Source of the DNA: Diphasiastrum complanatum
Taxonomy: Eukaryota > Streptophyta > Lycopodiopsida > Lycopodiales > Lycopodiaceae
Reading direction: 5' to 3'
Assembly: GCA_029204225.1 (NCBI GenBank)
Contig: CM055108.1
Span: 6,975,822-7,039,821 of the forward strand
DNA length: 64,000 nucleotides
A program made the position numbers and the translations under genes. This document shows positions 39,301 to 51,300 of this stretch, in pieces. A model generated the notes under the pieces. That model saw only the letters and a program-made list of their open reading frames with translations, searched no databases and was not told the origin of the DNA. Numbering within the stretch: the first letter of the stretch is position 1; every line of letters begins with the position of its first letter.

Positions 39301-42300
39301 ATTTGTAAATCTGTTTGTAACTTCATCAATACTCAGTATTTTTCAAATCTGTCAGTTGCAATAAGCTTCTTGTGCTAGGTTGCTAGTAGGGTAGGGTTTT
39401 CGCCTTCTGATTCGGTGATCATCCATAGTTTTTTGCCAATTGTCAGTTTGAAACCCTAGTTTGCTAGTTTTTGGAGAAGAAGAGTCTATGTGTAATTAGA
39501 ACTTGGCTGTAGGAGATCTATTCTATCCAGTTCTTCTAGGAATTCAGGGCAACCTATCTGTGTAGTGATTTGAGGTGCTGAGAGCCTGGTTTTGCTTTGT
39601 TTCTACTATGGCATCCACAAGCAACACCAGTCAAGATTCACAGAGATTAGATGCTGTATGTTCCAAGGTGGATACTATCGAAGCTACTCTTAAGCTGATT
39701 TTGGAGCAACCCAAGTGTTCCTGAGAGAGTCAGTGGTACAGCTATGGAAGCAGAAAGGACATTGTCAACGAGCCATGAAGCTGAGTTGGGGTTTTGAAAG
39801 AGAAAGCTACCTACTATCAAAGATTTAAAACCTCCGAAGTTCACTGGAGCAGTATCTATGAGAACTACTGATGCCGTTGAGAATTGGTTGCAAAAGTGGG
39901 AGAAGCATTCTAGATGTGTGGCATAGACGATGAAACTGAGATGATTGCTGAAGCCACATATCGTTTTCAAGAGTCAGCACAAAGGTGGTGGAGGAAGGTG
40001 GCAAAGGATGACCTAGTTCCAGCAACATGGGAGGCATTTCGGCAAATGTTTGCGCAAAACTGGTTGCCTATGGATGAAGACAACAGAGCTGTTTTTGGAG
40101 CAACTCAAAGGTAAAGGGGTTAGTGTTCCTGAGAGAGTCAGTGGTACAGCTATGGAATCAGAAAGGACATTGTCAACGGGCCATGAAGCTGAGTTGGGGT
40201 TTCCAAAGAGAAAGCCACCTACTATCAAAGATTTAAAACCTCTGAAGTTCACTGGAGCAGTATCTATGAGAACTACTGATGTCGTTGAGAATTGGTTGCA
40301 AAAGTGGGAGAAAGTATTCCAGATGTGTGGCATAGATGATGAAACTGAGATGATTGCTGAAGCCACATATCGTTTTCAAGAGTCAGAACAAAGGTGGTGG
40401 AGGAAGGTGGCAAAGGATGACCTAGTTCCAACCACATGGGAGGTATTCCGGCAAATGTTTGCGCAAAACTGGTTGCCTATGGATGAAGACAACAGAGCCA
40501 TGCAACAATGGTCTTATTTGAAGCAGGGTAACTTGAGCGTGCAGGATTATGCAGACAAGTACCGAGAGGCTTTGTTACGCATTCCTCAAGAAGTTCCTAT
40601 GTACATGCAAATATTTCACTTTGTGGAGGGACTTCAAGAGAGTATTCGCCCTTTCGTGCAGAAGGAGCAATCTCATGATATGCGGGGAGCCATCCAGATG
40701 GCTTTGTATTATGAAGATGGGAAAAAATGCCCGGATCCTGTTGCGGTAGCTAGTACAGGTGGTCAGCAACCTTGGGGAAGCAAGGGCAAATGGAACAAAA
40801 AGAGAAAGTTTGAGGGTCAAACCAATCAGTGGCAAGCTCAGGGTGACCAAAGGAAGAAGGGTGTAGGGGCTCCAAAAGGCAAAGGGTTGTATGGGCAGCC
40901 CAATGCCCAAAAGGGTCAACATCCTTCAATGTTGTCACCACAGGACCAAGAACGTGCAAAGAGGGAGAACCTCTGTTTTGGATGTTTGGGACAGCATAGA
41001 TGGAAGGAATGTCCACGGAACTTGATGCGGACCACATATAATCTTCAAGTGGACTAGATGAATCAGGGTGATGACCCTATGGCAGTGGAAGAGATCGAGC
41101 AGGAAGCCAATCCAGATGTTCCACGCCTCATGAATGTTTCGGTGGTCAGGAGAGTGGACACGGCTCCACCAGCGCTTTTGTCAAAATCGGCTCGCCAAGG
41201 GTATCAATTTCCTAGCACTTCTCTTATTGTTATGTGAGGACAGCTGTGTGGTAGAGATGTTCAAGTTCTATTTGACACTGGGTCCTCTCATAATGTGTTA
41301 AATTCAACTTTGGTACGGAAGTTAGGTGTGTTACTGGCAATTTCTGGACTGCAATATTTGAGAAGTTAGAGGTGCAGTTGGGAATGAGTAGTTCTGATCA
41401 TCCTGAAACAGATGGGCAAACTGAGAGAGTTAACCAAACCTTGGAAGACATGCTTAGGGCGTATGTGAGTAAAAGGCAAACGCAATGGGAACGTTACCTA
41501 CCATTGTTGGAGTTTGCCTATAATGATAAAAAGAATGCATCTACGAAGATGAGTCCTTTCGAGCTAAATTATGGTTTTAGACCAACCAGTCCAGTTATAT
41601 AGGTATGCCTCATAAAACACCTAGTGGTATGGAATTTCTAACTCACATGCAACAGGTGTTAGAGTTAGCAAAGGAAAATGTAAAAGCGGCGATGTATCGG
41701 GCAAAGACATATGCTGATCTGGATCGTACGCCAAGAGAGTTCGAGGCAGGAGATATGGTATTTTTCAAGATTCGAAAAAGGACTCGAAAACCCTAAAGAC
41801 AGGGAAGTGTTATAAGTTGTCACCTAGATACTATGGACCTTGGAAAATTGTTAAAAAGATTAATAGAGTTTCTTATGAATTGGATTTGCCTGTTGGTTGT
41901 AAGGTTCATCCTATTTTTCATGTTTCACGCCTAAAGAAGGTTTCACATGATGGTGATAACTTGTTGGCTGATGGCCTTGTATTGTTTCAGGAGCATGGAG
42001 AGGTGATGCATGGACCAGCGAGAGTATTGGACCGGAGGCATAGACGGTTGCGGAATTGTTTGCTCCGTGAGTACTTGGTTGCATGGCATGAACGACCTCT
42101 CAGTGATGCTACCTGGGAGACCGCGCATGGGTTGCATACACAGTATCCAGACTTTGCCATCGAGGACGATGTCATCTGAGAAGGGAAGGGATGTCAGATG
42201 TACTTAGAATCCCTTGCCCAATGTATGGTAAATTGTAATTATTAAATTGTAAATGGCTAAGTCACCAGCCTGTGGAGACAATTGTAAATTGCAATGTAAA

Positions 42301-45300
42301 TATCTGTTATAGTGACTAAATCCGAGATGGCCAAGGCTGTATTGGGTCTCCTAAGAGTCTGCTGGACTGACCTCCTAAAATGTAGGAAGGGTTGACTGGT
42401 CAACGTGACACGTGTCAAATGCTCACTGGGACACTTGGTCCAGTGCATGAGTGACACTTGTCAGACGGTCAATGGATGGGTCAACAGGACGTGTGTCATA
42501 TGCTCATTGGGACACTTGGTATAATGCATGAGTGACACGTCTCAGACTGTCCACCTACTAGCTTGCCTATTTGTCAGGGTACTGCCAAGTGGCAAGTGTC
42601 GGCTGTGCATGGAGTTTGCCATGTGTCGACCGTAGGATGTGTCAGGGTTAAGGGGTGCTTGAGGGGATATAGGGTGAGCCTTGTCAGGCATTCCTCATTA
42701 TGATTATGATTATGGTATTCCTATGTAGCTATGTTGGGAGGAGACTTGCAACAGAGCTCTCATGTTTGCTTGTTGATCTATGTACATTTGCTTGAGATTA
42801 ATAAAGTGACGGATTTGCTGGGTAAATCTGTGTATTTACTTAGGGTTTGTGAGCTTGTGTGCAACACTAGCTTAGCATTATCCTCAATAAATCTTCTGAA
42901 GAAAATGGTAAATCCTAAAAATGATTTAACTTGCTTCACAGTTCCCGGAATTGGCCACTCAATCACAATCTTGATTTTATCCTTGTCAATCTTGATCCCA
43001 TTAATTGTGATCTTATGACCGAGATAAAGCATCTCTTGCTTAAAGAATTCACGCTTGGACTCTTTATTCTCAGGTGCTGTATGTGCTCCTTAAAGGTTTT
43101 ACTGTAGACAAGGATATCATCTAGGAATACTACCACAAACTTCTCCAAATATGGATGAAATAAATCGTTCATCATTTGCTAGGAATGTTGCTAGAGCATT
43201 CTTTAACCCAAAAGGCAACACTAAGAATCCATAATGACCAAATCTAAAACAAAATCATGTCTTTTGGACATCTTCCGATTGAATTTGTATTTGATGGTAC
43301 CCTGTCCTGAGATCTATCTTGGTGAAATACTGAGCTCCACCCAAGCGATCTACAAGGTCGTCCGTCCTGGGTAACGGATGTTTATTCTTGAGAGTCACCT
43401 TATTTAAGCCCTTGTAATCCACACACATCCGGAAACCTCCATATTTCTTCGCTTTCAAAAGTCAACCGAATAGGAGTATACACCGACTTATACAAACATG
43501 CAACTCCACTAGAGGCCCGAAGTATCCTGCCCTGTAGCATAGGTCGTGGAGTAGAAATCCACTAAAAACCAGAAATGTGTGGAAGTGGGTGTGTGGAAGA
43601 CTCATATGTCTCTACAAAAAGTAGAAAATTAGCCGAACGATTCCAGTATTTTCAGGTCCAATTCCAAAAAGTTAGGTGAGATGCCATTCGCACAAAATGA
43701 GGAATCTTAGCAGCTACCTTTAAGGTGTTCATCAGTACTGTAAGTTTTGCTCCATATTCTCAAAACGTTTCTCAACTCAGACTGTCATAAGAAAAAATTC
43801 AGATCCAAAAACGTTTTCGAAAAGTAAAAAAATATATATTTTGATGATTTGCTACAGCGAATTACAATAGCTGTGATGTATATATATACATATATATATA
43901 TATACATATATGTATATACATATCATAGGTCCCGCGGTACTGGGTACCGCGGATCCCGGTACCGCGGGACCGTACTGGTACCGCGGTACCATGATGGTAC
44001 CGCGGTACCATAATATATTAATATAATTAATATTTAATATTTTTTGAAATTTTTTTAAACCTAATCTACCCGCCCCCCTCGCTTCTTCTCTCCCAATTTT
44101 TTTCCAGCCATCGTTGCCCTGCCTTCGCTACTGGTTTTGCTGCCCTGTCTTCCTTGCCTTGCGTCTGATTTGCGTCGCCCTTCGCCCACAGACCGCCCTG
44201 CCTTGCATCTGATTTGCAAGAACCTGCCTTCGCCCATTTTCAGCGTCTCTCACATAGTGTACCCTGCTGTTTTTTTTCCAGCGTTTTGTCCTTAGTTTTC
44301 TCCATCGCAATGGTGCAATCCGACCTTTCCGGTCTGTGGGACGAGGTAGACATTGTCAGGCGGGTTGCCGACAAGGCCAACAAGACCGGTCAGAAGATCG
44401 TGCGCTGCCGATACTGTCTCGTCGAGTTTGCTGCATCCCTCACTCGCCTTAAAGGCCATCTGCTCGGTGCACGCACCAAAAATGGTGCCACCTTGAATGC
44501 TGCCCCTTGTGGCAGCATGACCGTCCCCGACAGGCAGCGACTATTGGACACCTACGGGCCGCGGCTCGTGGCAGGGGAGAACACCATTTCGGAGGGCGTT
44601 CTCCGATTTTGCACCGCTCCTTATGTGACTAACCCAGAGTTGCTGCCTGCTTGGCTGGCACGCACGAGGAGAGGGAGTGCATCCTCCTCTGGTCCCTTTG
44701 CCCCTCAGACAGCTCTGCCTCATGCACCCCCATCTGCTCAGATTCCGGTGGATCCCGTCCCATCGCGTCCGACAGTTGCCACTGCGGTTCCACCACCACC
44801 CACTGTTGCTCGCACTCCACCAGTCTACGACTTTCTCATGGACTCTCCGCCACCCGAGCAGGCCCAGGATGCTACTGGGCGGGCCTTCGAGGATGTGGAA
44901 GAGATCCCTTCTTCCTTCCCTTCCCATCCGGATGACCTCCTCAGCCAGCAGTTTTCGTACCCCATGCCAGATGTTGCCCCTCCACCAGTGCACCCCACCT
45001 ATGCTGCTGCACCCATCCCTGCCAGTGCATCCCACTCTCCCCATTCCACGCCTACAGCCGATGCATCCACCAGCGCCCAGCCTGTCGCGTCATCGTCCAT
45101 TCCCGTCACGGTTGGTGCACCGTGCTGGAGGTCCACCACCCGTCGTCCACCAGGGAGAGCCCTCGTGCAGCAGACCATTCGCGGCGCGCATCAGCCGCAC
45201 ATGGACAGAGAGGCCACACAGGCCGTGGCCAGTCTGGTTTACGAGCTGAACCTGCCCTTTGCCATCGCCGACTCTGAGCCCTTCAGAAGGGCCTTCCGCC

Positions 45301-48300
45301 TTGCACAGTCTGTCAGCCCTAGCTGGAGAGTCCCTAGTTCAGAGGTTGTCCGCACACACATGCTGAGGGATAGGGTCGAGTCCTTGTCTAGAGAGATGGA
45401 GCCTCTGCGTCGGCACTGGGCCACTTACGGTTGCAGCATCATGTCCGATGGCTGGACTGATGTCAGGAGGAGGCCGATCCTCAACATACTGGTCTCCAGC
45501 TGCATGGGCACACAGTTTTTGAGGGCAGTGGATTGCAGCAGGGGGGGGAGAGTCATATCTGCAGAGTTCATGTTTGATGTCATCAGGTCTTCCATCCTAG
45601 CCATAGGCCCACAGCATGTCGTCACGGTGGTGACGGACAATGCCACGAACTGCATTCAGATGGGTGTACTGCTAGAGGCCGAGTTCCCTCATATTGTTCA
45701 TACCCCCTGTGCAGCCCACGGCATAGACCTTTTGATGGGGGACATTGGAGCACTTCCCTGGGTTAGAGCCATCGTCCGGGAGGCCCTCTTCCTGGTGACT
45801 TTTGTCACCAGAAAGAGGCGTGTTCTTGCCATGTTCCGGTGTTTAGCCATCTGGACCTCCGTAAGCCAGCCCCCACGCGCTTTGCATTCGACTTGGTGGT
45901 CATCGACCGTTTGATCAGATGCAGGGCCCAACTTCTACAGATGGTTGCCAGTGATCTTTGGGGTGCCAGTACATTTCCGCACACTGAGGATGGGGAGCAC
46001 TTTTCTTCCACGGTGAGGGGAGACCAGTTCTGGAGGGATGCACAGACATTGTCAGGACTGCTTCGACCACTCTACATTGTGCTCCGCATGGCTGACAGCG
46101 AGGGGTCGACACTTGGACTGGTGTATGAGCTCATGGACCGGATTGGACAGTTCCTGCAGCTGCCCATCTTGCAGCCAGAGAGGTAAGCGGTACAGTGTTG
46201 CAATTGACCTTTATCTTTTCAGTACTTGCTAGTTTGTTTTTCTGTCAATGTTAAGCTTTTTCGTAATGCCCTAAACCACATGCCCCTCACCTGCAGGATG
46301 ACAGAGCTGAAGTTCATATGGGAGACGCGATGGAACTACTTCCACAGGAGTATCCACAGCGTTGCACACATGCTGCATCCCCTCTTCCTCTCTCCGACAC
46401 AGATCGCAGACAGGGAGCTTGAGGCCGATTGGCTTCAGTACATTCACAGGGTGGGTCCACACATAGGTTTGGATCCTATCAGGCTCATGGAGGAGCTCGC
46501 TGCATTTCGTTTCGGCATGGGCACATTCGGCCACCCGGCTGCCCAGGATCCAGAGAGGAGGCAGCTACCCATTACCTGGTGGACCATGTTCGGTAGCACA
46601 TACCCATCTATACAGCGTCTTGCACTGCGTGTCCTTTCTCAGGTATGCATCTTATTTTATCCTCCATTTTTTGTGTTTCGTTGAAGTTTCACCTCTGCCA
46701 CAATGTGCTGAAGTATTTCAATGCACGCACCACAGGATTGTGCTGCCTCCGTGTGTGAGCGTAACTGGAGCACATGGGCACTCATTCACACGAGGAGAAG
46801 AAACCGGTTGTCAGTGAGTCAGTTGGAGCGGTTGGTGTTCTGTAGCACCAACGCACGTCTCGCCAGGAGGCTTCCGACCATTACGAGCGCATTGCAGGTG
46901 ATAAGCTAATCTTTCATAGCATGTTGGTTGACTCCTGGTATGTTGGTTTCATTTCTTGATAAAGTTGTCTCTCTGACATGCAAATTTTAAACCTTGCAGA
47001 CGAAGATATCTGATTTGGAGCGCCAGGTTGACTTGCCTACGGACAGCACCCATCCCATGCCTGCAGATGACCTGGGCACACAGTTGATGGCAGAGAGAGA
47101 GAGGGAGCTTGCCGAGATGAGAGAGAGAGAGCTTGGGCTTGAGCACAGAGAGCCCCCATTGTATGAGGCAGATGAGCCAGTGTCAGAGGATGAGCATGAT
47201 GAGGATGAGCCCATTCGGGTTGTGTTTGCCAGACCAGAGAGGGATGAGGCAGATTATACAGGTGCAGGGCACACGCCACGTGCAGGGGTCACAGGTGCAT
47301 CACGTGGCAGAGGTGGGACACATGGCACAGGTTATACCGGCAGACAGGCAGGGCACACAGGGGGGGGCAGTGGCATACCTACCTATGTCGACATGATGGA
47401 GGAGGCTCTTGATAGAGGGCAGAGTGGTTTAGATGCCGGTCCCGCAGATGTTTGGATGCGTGCAGCACAGAGTCATGGCCGTTACTACGACAGCACACCA
47501 GAGGAGGCACCTGATGACTTTCATTGCACAGATTGGGAGGCCATGCAGGGTCTACAGGGTGCACATGATGAGGCACGGGATGAGGCTTGGGTTGATTCAG
47601 GGGTCGGTGCACAGGATGATTCAGAGGTCGGTGCAGAGGATGATTTAGAGGCTGGTGCACAGGATGATTCCCAGAGCCCAGAGCATTTGTATTCGGATGC
47701 CCAGCTGGCCGACTTGGTTGCCACATTGGATTCAGAGGCCCAGCAGATGCCGAGTGTCAGGGCGCCCCCATCATCTCTTGCCAGCATGCCACACACAGAG
47801 TCCCAGCCAGAGCAGCCGCATGAGGTGCCTACAGTTCCTCCAGCTCCTCAGAGGGTGTATGTGCGTCGCACAGCTCCTCCAGTGCCACCGATGCCATTTA
47901 GGCCTGCAGCCCCTCCATCGCCGTCCACTTCTGCAGCACCAGGTCTCCATGGCAGGCCACCATCTGTGCCCAGGTTTTCTCTTGCAGCGCCCACATCCAC
48001 AGTGGCTCCTCCAGTGGTAGCACCCACGTCACATCCTCCTCCTTTGGCAGCACCCAGGATGTACCAGTACCGGCCACCACAGCGCCCCTTTCAGTACATA
48101 TCGCCACTGTACTCGCCTCCTGCACAGCCAGTTCCTCCACCTGCAGCAGCCCCACGGGCACACACTCCACGAGCTCATCCTCCTCGCTCAGTTGCACAGG
48201 GAGTTCCCTCTTTTGCTTCCCTATCCCAGCCGGCCTCAGCTTGGGCCCAGCCTAGCCAGCCAGGTGATTTGCATGGGGGTGACGAGGCATTGACAGCTCC

Positions 48301-51300
48301 TCTTGTCCGCAAGAGACCAGGCAGGCCCAAGGGTGCACCGAACAAGAAAGGCAAGGCACAGAAACTGCCAGGGAGGAGAGGACGACCACGCAGGGCTCCA
48401 GGTACAGGTAGAGGTGCAGTATCACAGCCAGTTGGAGCAGGTGTTGTTGGTTTGGCCTGCTTGGGGGCTGATGCGGAGGCTGATTGGGAGGATGAGGATG
48501 ACGAGTCTTCCCCCTCGGATACACAGCCCATGCCAGTTCCAGACAGGCAGAGATATCGGCTGCGAGAGTCAGCTCGGGGCCCTGAGTTGTCTCCAGAGCA
48601 TTCGTCTGAGTCAGAGCCAGAGCATTGATTGTGGCTCTGTTGTTTTAGTTTCAGTAGTTTGTCTCTAGCAGACGGTCTACCATTGTACTCAGATGATTTT
48701 TCACATTATATACAGTGTTTGGCCTACATTATTTGCTGCACATTGTGCGTATGTCGCTCTGTACATGTGATGCTTTATTTTATGTTGAAGAATTCTATGT
48801 GCGTGTGTGAATCCTATTTTCATTTAATTTCGTTTGAAGTGAATGCTAGCTTCACATATATGCACCTACATCATGAGCACAGCAATCACCCCTACACCCC
48901 AAACGACATTGAATAAACACATGTAATACATCTGCATTTAAAAAAATTACAAACATTGCATCTTACATGACCAGGCTCGCGTTGCACAAAAAACAACTAT
49001 GTATATATTCAACCGTTGTATCAGGATAACATCACATATACTGTCATTTTTTTAAGCAGTCACCTAGTTATTTGCTGCACCATAAACTGTCGAAAACTAC
49101 ATAGCAACAGTCCGCCACATACGGGTGGACCTCATCTATTCTAAACATCCCTCACTGATCCTCCACCGACTCCTCGCCCTCGTCTGGTGCATTGTTTTGT
49201 CGCTCTTGCTCTGCCTCCCGGTTAGCCCGAGCTGCCTCCTGGTTAGCCCGACGTCTGGCCGCCCTTTCGCTGACCATGATGAGCTGCCGTCGTGTGAAAT
49301 TCATTCCGATCTGCTCATCCAGATCCAGCTCGACAGCGGGGACAGGATCCACAGCGGGGGCGGGTGGCTCCGGTTCCGGATTTCTCTGTCGAGTCTGTCG
49401 CAGCATCTCTCGGATATCTGCCTCTTGCTTCCGATGCCTCTCGTTGTGCCTTCGGATATCTTCCTCAAGCTTTCTCCTGGCTTCGCCCTCGGGCTTCGGT
49501 GGTATTCGCTCAGCCATCTCGATCGACCTTCTCCTCACAGCACCCTGATCCTTGAACACCCTCTCACAGCACCCTGGCTCTCAAACAGCCTCTCACAGCC
49601 TGTCACCGGCTCTCGCTTGCTCTCTCACTGTCTATCAATAGCCCTCTCACAGCCTCTGAAAATGCCGACCACAATGGCATTGTGAGTGCCTATTTATCCC
49701 CACAGCCTGATCGGCCATGTGGATCCCCATCATCCCTCCATGTGCCTCCGTACCTGCCCCCATGTGATGCTCCCCCCTGTGTTGGTCTCCCATTGGGCCC
49801 ATGGTCTGCTCACCCACAATGCCCATGTGCCTCTGTACTTGCCCCCATGTGATGCTACCCCCCTGTGTTGGTCTCCCATTGGCCCCTCGGTCTGCTCACT
49901 CGCAGTGCCCATGTGCCATTGCAACAGTCCCCTGCAACATGTACTGTACCCTCTTTTTTTACACCCAGAACCCCCTTTTTTTACATTTTTTTGTCCTTTT
50001 TTGGTAGTTAATATGCAAAAAAAAATTACTAAAAATATATTAAAAAATAAAAAAAAAATATTAAAAATGGTACCGCCCTGGTACCGCGGATCCCAGGGCG
50101 GTACCGTACCGGCGGTACCACTGATATGGTACCGGCGGTACCATACCAGCGGTACCAGAGGGTACTATGATACATATACATATATATATAGATATACATA
50201 TATACATGTATATGTATCATAGTACCCTCTGGTACCGCTGGTATGGTACCGCCGGTACCATATCAGTGGTACCGCCGGTACGGTACCGCCCTGGGATCCG
50301 CGGTACCAGGGCGGTACCATTTTTAATATTTTTTTTATTTTTTAATATATTTTTAGTAATTTTTTTTTGCATATTAACTACCAAAAAAGGACAAAAAAAA
50401 GTAAAAAGAGGGGGTTCTGGGTGTAAAAAAAGAGGGTACAGTACATGATGCAGGGGACTGTTGCAATGGCACATGGGCACTGCGAGTGAGCAGACCGAGG
50501 GGCCAATGGGAGACCAACACAGGGGGGTAGCATCACATGGGGGCAAGTACAAAGGCACATGGGCATTGTGGGTGAGCAGACCATGGGCCCAATGGGAGAC
50601 CAACACAGGGGGGAGCATCACATGGGGGCAGGTACGGAGGCACATGGAGGGATGATGGGGATCCACATGGCCGATCAGGCTGTGGGGATAAATAGGCACT
50701 CACAATGCCATTGTGGTCGGCATTTTCAGAGGCTGTGAGAGGGCTAGTGATAGACAGTGAGAGAGCAAGCGAGAGCCGATGACAGGCTGTGAGAGGCTGT
50801 TTGAGAGCCAGGGTGCTGTGAGAGGGTGTTCAAGGATCAGGGTGCTGTGAGGAGAAGGTCGATCGAGATGGCTGAGCGAATACCACCGAAGCCCGAGGGC
50901 GAAGCCAGGAGAAAGCTTGAGGAAGATATCCGAAGGCACAACGAGAGGCATCGGAAGCAAGAGGCAGATATCCGAGAGATGCTACGACAGACTCGACAGA
51001 GAAATCGGGAACCGGAGCCACCCGCCCCCGCTGTGGATCCTGTCCCCGCTGTCGAGCTGGATCTGGATGAGCAGATCGGAATGAATTTCACACGACGGCA
51101 GCTCATCATGGTCAGGGAAAGGGCGGCCAGACGTCGGGCTAACCAGGAGGCAGCTCGGGCTAACCGGGAGGCAGAGCAAGAGCGACAAAACAATGCACCA
51201 GACGAGGGCGAGGAGTCGGTGGAGGATCAGTGAGGGATGTTTAGAATAGATGAGGTCCACCCGTATGTGGCGGACTGTTGCTATGTAGTTTTCGGCAGTT

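Larger units (their letters stand above)
38397..42866 (+). mobile_element. Ty3 chromovirus with two LTRs and an internal deletion
   Basis: 4.47 kb with LTRs of 664 and 675 bp, primer site, gag, protease start, integrase part and chromodomain. RT, RNase H and the first part of integrase are missing. The flanks CTACC and CTAGC match at four of five positions, probably an eroded target duplication. The LTRs are very similar, so the insertion is fairly recent. Confidence 0.93.

Noticed and set aside
44541-45249. Long alternative frames of 94-190 residues within the hAT transposase
   Set aside because: Shadow frames of a GC-rich, proline-rich coding exon; mirrored in the other arm and without domain matches.
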